Below are positions 23,401 to 35,827 of a stretch of 64,000 bases of DNA, one piece after another (within the stretch, counting starts at the first letter, position 1; every line of letters begins with the position of its first letter). This DNA comes from Nageia nagi (lineage: Eukaryota; Pinophyta). The stretch spans positions 76,756,001 through 76,820,000 of the forward strand of contig JBITNC010000001.1 of the NCBI GenBank assembly GCA_050084985.1, given 5' to 3'. The position numbers and the translations under genes were made by a program. The notes under the pieces were generated by a model, which was not told the origin of the DNA, made no database searches, and saw only the letters and a list, made by a program, of their open reading frames with translations.

Positions 23401-23593
23401 TGTTGATGATCCAAAGGACTCTTAAGTTGCTCCTAGCTAGTTGGATATTGACATAGATAAGTCACCATAGGAACAAAATTCTTCAACAAAAAGAGTAACA
23501 AGGAGCATGACCTTGAACAAATCCTTAATTGCTAAGATTGACAGCAACCATGAGCCCTCAACCTTCAAAAAAGCTACTCAACACAAGTGCTAG

Positions 23594-24346
23594 ATGGAAG
23601 CCATGAAAGTGGAGTATGAGATGCTTATGAAAAATAAAACTTGGGACTTGGTTTCTTATCTCAATGATAAGAATGTGATTGGTAATAAGTGGATCTACAA
23701 GATCAAGTTCAATTTAGTTGAAGATATTGAGAAATACAAGACAAGGTTAGTAGCCAAAGGTTTTGCTCAAAAATAAGATGTATATTGTGAAGAAACCTTT
23801 GCTCCCATCGTAAATATGAATACTATGAGAGTTATTCTTGCTCTTTTTATAGCTCAAATATGGAAATTTTTTCATTTTGATGTTAAGAGTGCATTTCTCA
23901 ATGGTGAATTGGATGTGAAAATCTTCATGAATCAACCAGAAAGGTTTATTTTGGAAGGTAAAGAGTCCTTTGTATGCAAGCTAAAGAAGTCTTTATATGG
24001 ATTTAAGCAAGCACCTCAAGCTTGGTACAGAAATATTTCACAATACTTTGTAGACATTAGATTCTTCAAGTGTTTTTATGACTCTGATCTATATGTGCTC
24101 AATCAAGAAAAAGATGTGGTCTTGATTCTCCTTTATGTATATGATCTTTTGATTACTGGGAACAATGATGAAATTATTCATGAGTGCATATCCAAACTTA
24201 AGGTAATGTTTGAAACAACTAATCTTGGTCTCTTACACTACTATCTTGGAATGCAAGTGTATCAATACAAGGATTGTACTTATCTCAATCAATCTAAGAA
24301 TATATCAAACATCTTGCAAAAGTTTAGAATAGAGGAGTTAAAGGAA
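23594..24346 (+). pseudogene. Copia-2 reverse transcriptase (3' truncated)
   Basis: MEAMKVEYEMLMKNKTWDL starts the copia RT. NKWIYKIKF and TRLVAKGFAQK follow, then after a TAA (23774) 180 open codons: FHFDVKSAFLNGELDVKIF (catalytic Asp), KKSLYGFKQAPQAWY, and LLYVYDLLITGNND. The catalytic YVDD box is read YVYD here: one essential Asp is Tyr. The frame ends at 24356 only because it has crossed into chromovirus LTR sequence at about 24346; the natural C-terminus and RNase H are missing. Confidence 0.92.
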
Positions 24347-26254
24347 AAGATGTATTGAAGATCTCTAATGCAAGTCTGAAAAATTTGTAATGTATTTGCT
24401 AATATAGTTTTGTAAGGGAATCCCTTGTAAATAATAAGGATGGCTCTAAAGCCTTATAAAATATTTTCTTGTATTTATGCAAGTTTGGTGAAAATGTCAT
24501 AAAATCCTTTAAGGATTAATACATCCTATATTATCTACTTATTCAAATCTCATTAATGTTAAAATAAAAATGATTGTTTATATGAAGTAAGATAAGAATA
24601 TTGTGAAGGATGATAAATAATTCCCATGGTTATTACTACTTTCATTTTAATTATAGAGTAAACTCTAATGCATGGATTAATGTTAGTACCCTTACAATGT
24701 AAGAAAATATTGAAGAACTGTGTAGTCTTAGTATTTATTTATGGCTAAGAGTAGATCTTAGTAAAACTATAGAAAAAGGGATTAAAATTAAATGAAATAT
24801 ATGGATTTCTATTAATCCTAACTTCTTGTAAATGGAATGCGAGTTTAGTAAATCAATATTTGGTAAGTGAAACCTTGACAAGGTAACTCAAATAAAGACA
24901 TAATCCAAGTCAAGAAGGTTAAGAAGTTTATATGATAAATAATTAATCCTAATTACTTTAAGGATATATATATATATATATATATTATATTATATATACA
25001 AGGGAATCTTATAAAATTTTAAGAAGCAAATTAATTGTATGTCTAATACATTTAGTATATGTTACCTCTCGAAGGATGATTTATAATCAGTTAAGAAGGA
25101 AAGATAACGGTTCAAGTGGGTAGTAAATTGATGGACTTTTATTATAGTGATGATGATAGGATTCATACTTAAGTTTAAAGGTTAACCCTAACAATAATCC
25201 ATAAATACCTTATACATCTGATAATGTAATATATGAGTAGTAAACTTAACAACAACGTAGATGATAGAGAAAATCCTAAAAGAATCAATTCAACCAAAAA
25301 GGAAACTTTTTTATGGATTTTATAATGAAGATGGTGTCAAATATTCATTACTTGAACCTCTCTCACTAAACAAAATTCTAAAATAATATTCATTGAGTAT
25401 GGACCACTTTGCGATGTACTTCTTTTATAGTAGTAACTAACTTTAGTGTCATCTCAAAGCATGTTACTAAATATTAGAATGAAAAATTTTATAAAGTGGT
25501 ATTAATTACATAGTACCATTCGTATGGGATATTTGTAGAACTAGTGTTCTCTTATGACTTTTAAACAAGTTATTTTGAGTCTTCCTACATATGATATGGT
25601 GTTGATAGATCATGGGTGGTTTTTATTTTTATAACTATAAAATTAATTAGATTATACAAACCACTTGAGGGTATTATTTTGATACCCATGGATCTCTAAC
25701 ATACAAGCACGATGATGTCAGATTCCATGGTGAGCCTAGCTGATAGATATGGGTAGGTTAGTGTCTCATATCTTTGATAGCATATCAAATGAGGATAGTT
25801 GTTGATAAAACTATGATTACCAAGTGAATGTGATTTAGTAGTCATACTACTTGCAGTTAAGCACATAGGATTATGAAAACTGTTCCATAGATGATGATGT
25901 TACTTAATCATCGGGTGAGGATGTGTAACCTAGTGGATGTATGTTCTCTCAAGTGATATGGGCCTTGAGTACAAAACCACTACGTTATGTTCAAAATGTT
26001 TGCTACATAATTTGTGAAGTGGAAATGGTGGGATCACATTTAAGGTGTCTCCTCAATAGGATGAGCATTGTGGAGTGAACACTAGAAGAGATTTAATCAA
26101 GGTTGTATAATTCAAACTTTATTCAATATTGCCATGTGGGTGTTGACTAGTTAGTGGCATTGACAAGCTCATGTGGATCACCTAAATCTATTCCTAAAAA
26201 AATAGGTCTAAAATTTTAGGGTTTTGTGTGTATAGAATAAGAGGATGCATTACA
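24347..26254 (+). repeat. Chromovirus A 5' LTR, 3' portion only
   Basis: Aligns with 38587-40639 of the shared LTR from GATGTATTGAA through to GGATGCATTACA at the end. The first roughly 2.5 kb of the LTR is missing. It contains a short (TA)n run at 24965-24993 where the shared LTR has a longer one. The left border is a direct join to Copia-2 RT. Confidence 0.93.
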
Positions 26255-26255
26255 T

Positions 26256-26267
26256 TGGTATTATAGC
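26256..26267 (+). promoter_or_regulatory. Chromovirus A primer-binding site
   Basis: TGGTATTATAGC right after the LTR end ...ATTACA; two mismatches from the plant initiator-Met site. Confidence 0.85.
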
Positions 26268-26332
26268 ATCAAGTTCAAACTCTCGATCCTATGGTCCATG
26301 ATTCTTTTGCTGTAAGAGTTTAGGAAGTCAAG

Positions 26333-27675
26333 ATGAGTATGCTTGAGCTTAATAACAATACCATTTTATGAACTTAGATTATGGAAATTACAAGACATGT
26401 AACAAGAGATTCAAGAAACCAATGATAAGGTGCTAGAAATGGCCTTCCCATGAATAATAATGCCAAGGAAAATCATAAAAAATGTTAAGGGTAGAAATGA
26501 AAATGTTAGGGGCCAAAATGCTAAAAATATAATGATGATGAATGCCAATAGAAGGGTTCCTAACAATGAGAATGAGAGGTATTCAAGTCATTCCATCTAG
26601 AATAATGGAGGAGAAGAAGCCATGATGAGATTACCAGAGCACATAATGGAATAGTAAGAAATAATAAATAATCCACTAAATCCAAGGGATGAACCTCCAA
26701 GAGAAGAACTTATTCCAGAATAAGCAAGATCTAAAAGTACATAAGATCATATCTAGGTAAGAATTGAATAAAAACTTGTAGTTGATCTCAAAAAAGCTTA
26801 TATTCCAAAATTTAATTGTAATCAAGAAAGAAAACAAGTGAAAGTGTGGTTAGAATAAGTAGAAACCTACTTATCAATGAAAAACTTATCATTGGAGACC
26901 AAAATAGTATGGGATACCTATAATTTTTAGGATATTGCTCTAGAATGGTGGAATGCATACAATATTGAGCACAAGATCCAATACCTAAAGTGGCTAGAAT
27001 TTATTACAACATTCTATAAGAGATTCATTCATTGGGTGTACTATGATATAAAGTATGAAGAATACTATACTTTTTAGTAAGGATCCATGAGTGTTCAGAG
27101 TTATCACTAAAGATTTGTTAAACTTCTTAATTACATCCTAGAAAATAAGAACCATATGAAGGTGCATATATTCCTTATGGGGTTAGATCCTAAGATCAAA
27201 AATGTGGTAAATGTCTTAAATCCTAAAACACTTGAAGAGGCATATGACCTTGCAAAAAGAGAAGAAAGTAACTTGAGAATCAAGAAGACCTTTGTAAATT
27301 ACAAGCTTCTGGATGAAAAAGATAAGAGAATCCATCGAAGAATCATAGTCTAGAATATCAAGCACAATAGAAAAGCAACAAAAAATATAATCATGGTTGC
27401 AAGGATGGTAATCACTTCAAATTTGAGAAGAGACCATTTGGGACCAAAGGATTTAAGAAAAATAATTTCTAGAGAAAGAATCAATAGTTTCATAAGCAAC
27501 ATCACAATCCTAGAAATAGAAACCAAAGGTTTTAGAAACCATGATCAAGGATTTCCAAATCAAAGAGGCAATCAAAATACATCGAGATACAAGTTTCCTA
27601 AACAAAAGTAAGCTCCTCAAGATGGATGCTAGAATTGTGATGGAGCACATTATTCAAATCAATGTCCCCTAATGA
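26333..27675 (+). pseudogene. Chromovirus A gag (decayed)
   Basis: First plausible ATG at 26333 (MSMLEL, also present in copy B). The capsid core is readable at about 26900-27350 (IALEWWNAYNIEHKIQ, FYKRFIHWVYYD, HIFLMGLDPKIKNVV, LEEAYDLAKREE), typical Retrotrans_gag. A basic region follows, then a CCHC zinc knuckle at 27628-27669 with spacing C-x2-C-x3-H-x4-C (NCDGAHYSNQCP), its second position now a TAG. Multiple stops and frame changes. It would form the particle shell and package element RNA. Confidence 0.87.
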
Positions 27676-27739
27676 TATATCCACCCAAAGAGCATCAAAT
27701 TTTTATAGCTATCAAATTAGGATGGACCAGAGGATAAGC

Positions 27740-28120
27740 CACACCTCTACAAATCCTTGGTAAAATTTTTGATAAATCTTTTAAGATTTTGATAGATTAT
27801 GGTGCTACAGATAGTTTTATTTCAAATTCCTTAATTAAGTACATATCAAATCCATAAGAAATTTTGACAAATGGGTGGCAAGTGGAGTTTGGATCAGGTC
27901 AAAAATACCTTACTAAATAATTCTTTAGGGATATTGAACTATAATTACCCCAAGGATTTGTTATGTGGGATTTGTATGTGGTTACCCTAGCCTCTTATGA
28001 TATCATATTAGGTATGGATTGGTTGATAACCCATAAAGATTTAATTGAATTCTAGGAGATATGGATAGAATACACTAATGTATCTTAAAACTAATACAAG
28101 GTGTATAGTGATCAAGGATA
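27740..28120 (+). pseudogene. Chromovirus A protease (decayed)
   Basis: Reads ILIDYGATDSFIS, the retropepsin active site (usually D-S-G-A-T; Ser is Tyr here), followed by LYVVTLASYDIILGMDWL, the conserved V-x-LGMDWL close of chromovirus proteases. The region between here and the RT (28120-28400) is a degraded linker. Confidence 0.85.
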
Positions 28121-28389
28121 TTTTGAACCCTAATTTATTACATCCATACAAGTAAAAAAAAAGCATTAGAAAATAAGAGATGATTTATGAAATCAAGGTT
28201 AAGGAAGTGGAACAAGAGGATAAAGAGGTAGATTTGTTAAATAAGTACCTATTGTTAAGAGAATACAAAGATGTACTCCTTGAAGATGTACCTAGATTAC
28301 TCCCAAAATGAGAATTTAACTTCTCAATAGATTTAGTTCTAGGATTTGAACCTATTTCTAGAATCCCATATAGAATGAACACCATTAAG

Positions 28390-28738
28390 ATGTCAAAGCT
28401 AAAGATATAATTACAAGATTTGTTAGAAAAAGGGTTGATAAAATTAAGTGTATCACCATGGGGTGCTCTTGTGTTGTTTGTGAAAAAGAAAGACAAATTG
28501 TTGAGGTTGTGTATTGATTATAGGATGTTGAACAAGCTCACCATAAAGAATAGGTATCCTTTACCTAAGATTGATGACTTTTTTGATCAATTGAAAGATG
28601 TTGCTATTTTCTTCAAGATAGATATGAGATCAAGATGCCATCAATTGAGAATTAAGGTATCAAACACCCATAAGATAGCTTTTAAAAATAGGTATGGACA
28701 CTATGAGTTTGTTGTATTACCTTTTGAGTTATCAAATG
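28390..28738 (+). pseudogene. Chromovirus A reverse transcriptase, first part
   Basis: [50 protein letters not shown] and [15 protein letters not shown] are the fingers and first catalytic Asp of Ty3/gypsy RT. It ends at ...[10 protein letters not shown] where the inverted solo LTR enters; the 5 bases AAATG at 28734-28738 are the left target-site copy. Confidence 0.93.
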
Positions 28739-31733
28739 TGTAATAGATCCTTCTATTCTAAACATCCAAAAGCCTAAATTTTAGACCTAATTTGTTTTAT
28801 TAGTTTAAACACTCAAAAGGCCTAAGAATGGATTCAGATGATCCACATGAGCTTATCAATGCTGCTAGCTAGTCAACACCCACATGGTAAGATTGGATAA
28901 AGTACAAATTATCCAATCCTGATTAACTTTATTTTAGTGTTCACTCCACAATGCTCATCCCATTGAAAAGATACCTTAAATGTGACCATCATTTTTACTT
29001 CATGAATTGTACAATAGACATTTTGGACAAGATGTAGTGGTTTCCTAATCAGGGACCATATCACTTGAGAGAGTGTACATCCACTATATTACACATCCTT
29101 ACACATCCTCACTCAATGATAACCCTCTGACTCATAGGATTAGATAATTTATCTTTGAAAAACTTCTTTATGAGTGAGAAACATCATCACCTATGGAACA
29201 ATCATCATACTCTTATATGCTTAACTGCAAGTAATATGATTGCTAAATTTCCTTAACCTAGTAACATAGTTTTATCAAATTCTATCTTTCTCTAATATCA
29301 TATCGTGGATATGAGACACAAGCTTATCTATATCTATCAGCTAGGTCTGACATTCCCATGCCCATATCTTGGGGAGCCATAGATATCAAACTAATAACCT
29401 CAAGTGATTTGTATAGTCTAATTAATTTGAGCAAGATTATAAAATAAAGACCACCCATTACCTAATGAAATCATATCGTATGTAGAAAGATTTAAACTAA
29501 CTTGTTTAGCAAGTCACAAGAGATCTATAGATTTACAAATATCCCATACTCATGGTATTGCATAATTAATACCACTTTATAAAAGTTCTCATATTATTAT
29601 TTGCTAACATGCCTTGAGATGACACTAAAGTAATCTACTACTATAAAAGGAGTGTAGAACAAAGTGGTCCATACTTCAAGAAATATTCTTTTAGAACTTT
29701 GTTTAGTGGGGAAGGTTCAACTAATGAATATTCCATACCATCTTTAGTATCGAATCCATCCAAAATTTTCTTGTTGGTTGAATTGATTCCTTAGGGTTTT
29801 TCCTTTGTAGCCTTCATTTCATGTTAATCCTTGTTTGACTATCTAAGTATTTCCATGATTTCCCATAGGATTTCAAACTATCCCATTAGTTCTCAATTGT
29901 TCCCATTCATTCCCATTTTGATCCCAAGGATCTCTAACATTTCCTAATTTATTCCAAGACTTAATTTTGAACCATAATTCTAAGTTGGGATCTTTTCCAA
30001 TCCATTGGGATTTATTAGGGATATTGACCTTATCAATCTCCTAAATTTAGATATCTTTGCAAACACATTTGATCAACAATATTTTTTTTTTCTTTTAAAT
30101 CAAATGATCGTGTTATAGTCACATACTATATTTATGTTATGAAAACTTGATGGTATTGTTAACCCTATTCATTTTCAACATGTATCCATTATTATCTAAG
30201 CAAAATAAGAGAAACAAGAGACATTGAATTAATAAGATACATTTATTTATTAACTATATAGTCTCAATTTAAAAATGTCATTAAACAATCCATCTATTTA
30301 TGAAATTTTATGAAACTAACTTTTATTAATATTACAAACACAATGACATTTACAAATGATCTTAGGATACAACTAGGAGAATAACTTCATTAAAGCATAA
30401 CTAGGTCCTATTTACAATTCATAACAAAGAAAATTTAATAAATCTTTTCCTCGTTGTAGAAACTCCTCCATCGTTCTTTAATACATTTTTAACCCTATCG
30501 AGTCTTCATCATCTTCTGCCAAGCTTCTTTCCAAGGATAAATGTAGAATGGGTCAAGTATTAGGGAGGTGAAGAGTTTAAGGATTAGGACAACCCAATAT
30601 AAATGTTTGACCAATAATACAAATGATTATCATTTCAAATCTATGATCATGGATCTTAGAAGGAATTAGGTCCCCCCTTCCTTGCTCAATTGAAATTTAA
30701 TTATACAAGAAACTTTCTCAAACATAATTCTATAATCATCTCATATCACACATCCTTCATATTTCTTTATTCAATCAAATTTCCATAAGCATTGTACACT
30801 CACCATATTTTAAAAATAGTTACATGTAATCATCTCTTAATACACATTCTTCATATTTGTCATATATTACATAAACTTCAATCAACTATACTAATAATTC
30901 CTTGTTCATTTCATTTTTTAATGAAATAGGGATTTTATTATAAATATAAATATAAAATTCACTTATTACAAACTAGTCACCAAATAAATTCTATCTAAAA
31001 CTTAACTTCCGTATCTTTCTTTCAATCAAACAATAATGATATTGTACAATGTATGTGGATTGAACTAATGGTTTCCGGAAGTAATTTGAGGGAATAATGC
31101 TTATGGCACCACATTCTTTGTGAAATAGATTTTATTTATTTATTTATTGAGACACAGTAATATACCACAGATCTGACAAAATTGTCTTGAAGGAGGGTTG
31201 CAAATACAAATAGATGTCTAATTCATTTCGACGTCATTTGAAGAATCGATAACGTTTTCCTTATTATAAAATGATAATGCAATAGTTGGGTTAGCTATTC
31301 ACAAGATTTGACATACAGGTTTAACAAATCAAATGCTTATCGATTCTCCCCAAGGCATCATAGTTTAGAGCCTCAAAGATGCGGGAGTTTTGTCATAGGG
31401 AAATAATTACATCTCCTTTTTGTTTTTAAAAGTTTCAGTTTCCTTAGGAAACTTCGTGTGTTTTAGGATTTATTTTCAGGTGGACGACCAGCGCGTTCAA
31501 TATTTAAATTCCTTGGTCTACACTAATTGATCCATGCATTACACTCTTACATTGAGAGAGGGCATTTTATCAATTGAGCAAGATTTGATATAGTAGCAGG
31601 TATTAGAGGTACAACGTGGAAGAATGAAATTGATGAATGGGGATGCTTTTACAAAGCGTGAGCTCTTCCAAATAAGTATGTTTTCTCCAAGACTACAAAT
31701 ATTTACAGTGATATTACTGTCAAATGCTAAGCT

Positions 31734-32340
31734 AAACTCTGCAACTTCTGTCAGAATTCTCCTGGTGCGAACCATCGTGTGAGCTCGAGAAGAGATTAGT
31801 TGAAAATGTTTTCTCATCAATTATTATGGTTGCGTATGCCTAACATGTAAAGCTATTCATATGCTCTAGGAATTGTTTTACCATAGGTGTGTTTTGTGGA
31901 AGACAACGATGGCAGGATACTTATAAAATGGGCCTATCAAAAAGGGGCGACGCTCAAATTTAAGACCAAACTCTGAAACCTTTGACTGCAAGTTTTACTA
32001 TCACTGTGAGAGCTTAAGAAGGAGATATAGAAATCTACCAAAGAGTAGTTAAAATTGTTTCTCATCGCATTTTGTTGTCACAATTTCCTGTCTAAGAAAA
32101 ATCCACAAGATCGGGAAATAGTTTGACAATGAGATTCATGAGTAGGTTACATAATGCATTTTTGAAAGGGTACGTAGAATAAAGCCAAACTCTGAAAACT
32201 TTGAAAGCATTCCTCTATCGTGTACCATTGAGAGAACGCACAAAGAGATATGGGATCTTATCAAAGAATAGTTGCAATGGTTTTACATCAATAAATGTGG
32301 CTATAAATAACCAAGTAGTCATGGATGTAAAACATGAGGG
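31734..32340. repeat. Three tandem ~225-bp repeats inside the long LTR
   Basis: AAACTCTG starts units at 31734, 31968 and 32187. Each is followed by a CAC/CAT-GTGAGAGC-type stretch, then a block with AGTAGTT.AAAATG/TTT.TC/ACATCA. Weaker copies exist in the shared LTR near 37060-37480 on the opposite strand, as expected from the inversion. The 31539-31820 open frame is a by-product of this repeat, not a gene. Confidence 0.7.
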
Positions 32341-32832
32341 ACCCTAGAGAGTAGAGCCAAGAAATTAGAAAGTAAGGTAAAGTAAAAATTGAAGTTTTTA
32401 TGAACTATTAATAAATGAATAGGCTCATTTATATATTAACATACACAATACATTTGTACTTGAGATTTTCTATCAATAAAAAAAATATAAATAATAAGAT
32501 CTTACTCTTTTATTTTTGAAGAAAAAGACAAGATACCAACTTTCACATGTAACATGTCAAATAAAATAATAAATATGTTCCTTCAAGTAGTATATGAGTT
32601 CTATCAATAATTAAATTCCATGTGCCTTTAACAATCAATCATTTCATACAACTCATTAAATAACATCAAAATAGGACTACTTTAAATAGGCATTTTAGAA
32701 ATACAAAAGAATGCATTTGATCTTGGAGAAGGAAAGATTTATTTTCTTCACTTTACTCTACACCCAAGCTGCAGAATAATAAGAATGAAATACTAAAAGA
32801 TAGGTAGGTATTTTTTCCTTATGGTCGACCTT

Positions 32833-32842
32833 TCTATTTATA
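32833..32842 (-). promoter_or_regulatory. TATA box of the solo LTR
   Basis: Minus strand CTATAAATAG, about 800 bases into the LTR, implying a U3 of about 0.8 kb and a very long R-U5. The equivalent segment is missing from the shared LTR. Confidence 0.65.
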
Positions 32843-33643
32843 GCCAAGGAGGTTCAAGTGTGTCCAAATGAACATATCCTCATCCTTTCAATAATATTTG
32901 GGGTAGGTTTGATTAAAGTTATTGATGATTATAATGGCATTTAACACCTTGAATTTTTTTTTTATTAATTGATAAATTAGTGCCAACTATTTTCCATACC
33001 TAACACAAGAAAATAAAAATAAGTAGCATCATTACTTAATTATTTTCATCAACCATTAAATATTTGTAACATCATGAGATAACCTTAGTCCTTTCTAACT
33101 TTTCTTGTTTTAATTTTCACTTTAGTTTACTAACAACTATATGTAAAAATTCAAATTCAAAAGAAGGCAATATTTCTTTCCTCCCCTTTCAAACTTAAAT
33201 TATGAAAATTCACAATAAGAAATCAACCACACATCTTACCTGCGTGATTGCCTCAATCTACAAGATAATTATTAATCCAAACACATTCACAAACACACAT
33301 TCATCATGAAAATCAAGATTCATGACTAATTATTCTACTATGTAGCTACATGATCTACAATGATCATTAGGATTTTTCAATGACCCAATGCCAATCATCT
33401 CCTCACTCTTACCCTTCCATTCCTATCACCAATTCATCCTTAGTTCTTTGGGTCTTTTTCACATTTTTCATATCGGTTTAACCTATGACCTATGTAAAAT
33501 CATCTTGAAGCTAGCACCAAAATGACATAAATAAAGCATATCACTATTCAAAACTCATCATCACATAGCTTAATTCAAAATGAATCTCATTAGGACCTCA
33601 ATAGTAATCGAGTCTTAAAAGTGCAATTGGATGGGTCATTATA

Positions 33644-34130
33644 GAATGCTTTTGTAACATTCATGAAGTTGATGAATAGTGTCTATGGGGAATACCTAGA
33701 TAAGTTTATTTTTGTAATTTTAGATGATATCCTCATCTACTCAAAGAATGAGGAAAAACATAATTATCATCTAAGGTTAGCTCTAGAGGTGTTGAGAAGA
33801 AATCAATTATATGGAAAACTATCAAAATATGATTTTTATATTTTCCAAATTCAGTATCTAAGTCATAGTATATCTACAAAAGGAATTTGAGTTGATATTA
33901 AGAAAGTGAAAGTAATAATGAGTCATCCTATGCCAACAAATGCGATTGAAGTAAGGCATTTTATGGGATTAGTTGGGTACTATTGAAGGTTTTTCAAATA
34001 TTTCTCAAAGATAGCCAATCCCATCACCAACCTTCAAAAGAAAAATAAGTTGTTCAAATGGATAGAAAAGTGTGAAAAAGCTTTCGTAACTTAAAGCTTT
34101 CGTAACTTTGAAATAAAGTCTTACCATAAC
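33644..34130 (+). pseudogene. Chromovirus A reverse transcriptase, second part
   Basis: Resumes in frame after the solo [19 protein letters not shown], then [14 protein letters not shown] (catalytic [FYL]-x-DD box) and [20 protein letters not shown], and PMPTNAIEVRHFMGLVGYY, the RT thumb. Stops at 33888 and 33985. At 34081-34110 a 15-base word (AAGCTTTCGTAACTT) is tandemly duplicated and shifts the frame. Confidence 0.9.
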
Positions 34131-34515
34131 ACTAATTCTCACTATCCTTGATCCACATGATGATTATGTAGTATGCACAGATGCTTTACTAGAAGGTTTG
34201 GGTGGTGTGTTATCATAAAATGAAAATCCAGTAGCATATGAATCTAGAAAATTAAAAATACATGAGTTGAATTATGCAACTCATGATCTTGAGTTGGTGG
34301 TAATAGTCCATGCACTTAAAAATGTGGAGATACTATATTTTTAGGAAAACATTTCAAATATGAAATAGCTCACCAAAGTTTGTAGTACCTTTTTACTCAA
34401 CTAGATCTAAATGCTAGGCAAAGGCGATGGATGGAATTCCAAGCTGAATATGATTTTGGCATTGAATACATCAAAGTAAAGGAAAATAAAGTGGTAGATT
34501 CCATGAGTTGTAGAT
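34131..34515 (+). pseudogene. Chromovirus A RNase H (decayed)
   Basis: VVCTDALLEGLGGVL (first catalytic Asp intact), [22 protein letters not shown] (catalytic Glu), then WRYYIF and later [14 protein letters not shown] and [16 protein letters not shown], the standard end of the Ty3/gypsy RNase H (D usually in ...ADALSR). A frameshift near 34340-34380 and two stops. Confidence 0.87.
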
Positions 34516-35760
34516 GATATGTAAATGCCATGATAAGAAATCAATTTGACTTGCTTGATCAAGTGAAAATTTTACAGCAAGAAGACCAATATTGCAGATC
34601 AATCCAAGAATTGATAAGGAAAGGTAACCCATCATCTCAAGATTTCACTAAAAAATATAGAATTTTATATTTTAAGGATGCATTAATCATCGTAAAGAAG
34701 GGAAATTTGAGAAATTTAATTATGCAAGAAGCTCATTATCCTTTGTATATAGCACATTTGGGAGGTACAAAGATGAGAGAAGGCCTAAAATAGAGATTCT
34801 ATTAGGATGGAATGAAAAAAGACAGCAAAATTCATTGTAAGATGCCTTGAATGTCCAAAAGTGATGGTAGAACATCAACATCCAAGTGGATATCTATATC
34901 CACATGATGTTCCTACATAGAAATGATAAGTGATTTAAATGGATTTTATTGTTGGATTGCCAAAAATAAGATTTCATCATGACTCAATTCAGGTAGTGGT
35001 TAATAGATTAACCAAGGTAACACATTTTATACCTGGAAATACCATTAATGATGCCTCCATAGTAGCAAATAAGTTTTTCTATTAAATCTTTAGAGTGCAT
35101 GGATATCCTGAGGTGATCATCTTAGATAGAGATTTCAAGTTCACCTCCATATTTTGAAAATCATTGCACAAGGCATTGGGACCAGATTGAATATGAGTTC
35201 AACATATCATCATGAGATAGATGGATAGATTGAACAAGTGAATAGATTTTGTAAGGACATGCTCAGAATGTACTACATGGATAAAAAGATTAAATGGAAG
35301 GATTACCTCTACTTAATCGAATTTGCCTATAATAATGGATATCATTCATCTTTAGGAATGGCTCCGTTTAAGACTCTTTATGAAAGGATATCTAGGACTC
35401 CTTTATCTTGAAATAATCAAGAGGATCAAATGATGATCTAGCATCATATGTTAAAGAAAATATAGGAACACTTCAAGTTCATTTAATGAAAATTCAGGGA
35501 AGGTGTCGATTGATAAAAGAGTTATACCAATCTCAAAAGGACTCCTCAAGAATTTGTTGTAGGTGAAAAGGTATTCTTACATTTCCAACCCATGAAAAGT
35601 TCCATAAATTCAACTAAATTAGATCCTTTATTTGTTATTCCTTTTGATATAGTTGAAAAGAAGAGTCCTATTGACTACAAACTTGCTTTGCCATCAAGTT
35701 TGTAAAAAATACATGATGTATTTCAGGTCTCTTTACTGAGAAAGTATGTTGCTAACCCTT
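34516..35760 (+). pseudogene. Chromovirus A integrase core (decayed)
   Basis: 34530-34793 is open and ends with the zinc-binding His region (EAHYPLYIAHLGGTKM); the Cys pair (RCLECPK) follows in a shifted frame. Catalytic core: MDFIVGLPK (Asp, near 34936), ILDRDFKFTS (Asp, near 35120), and the Glu region read EQVNRFCKDML near 35230. FAYNNGYHSSLGMAPF near 35320-35370 is the conserved close of the core. At least five frame changes and a dozen stops. Confidence 0.85.
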
Positions 35761-35827
35761 ATTATGTGTTGGATTTTTTTATTTACGAATGTCGAACCCT
35801 CATGCCATTTAAGTTCTTCTTATACAA

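Larger units (their letters stand above)
16948..24346 (+). mobile_element. Copia-2: Ty1/copia retrotransposon lacking its 3' end
   Basis: Plus-strand element: 5' LTR (16948-17491), Met-tRNA primer-binding site, a 3.6-kb leader, gag, protease, integrase and RT in copia order. It stops abruptly at about 24346 inside the RT C-terminal part. From there the sequence is chromovirus LTR, matching 38587 onward, so RNase H and 3' LTR are lost. It belongs to the same family as Copia-1 but is in the opposite orientation and more decayed (many more stops in gag and integrase). The leader is about 1.3 kb longer than in Copia-1. Confidence 0.93.
28739..33643 (-). mobile_element. Inverted solo LTR (4.9 kb) of the chromovirus family
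   Basis: On the minus strand it runs from TATAATGACCC (TG start mutated to TA) to ...GGATCTATTACA and aligns with both ends of the shared LTR 36056-40639: AATTGCACTTTTAAGACT at its start, AGTGTTTAAACTAATAAAA near its end. It sits inside RT of copy A, flanked by AAATG (28734-28738) and GAATG (33644-33648), a 5-bp target duplication with one mismatch. With no internal region it is a solo LTR left by LTR-LTR recombination of a full element. It is longer than the shared LTR because it keeps segments the latter has lost. Confidence 0.92.

Noticed and set aside
31539-31820. 93-codon minus-strand frame in the solo LTR
   Set aside because: Lies within LTR tandem repeats and is not open in the shared LTR copy.
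28739-33643. Complete nested element rather than a solo LTR
   Set aside because: The whole insert aligns to one LTR; no primer-binding site, gag or pol inside.
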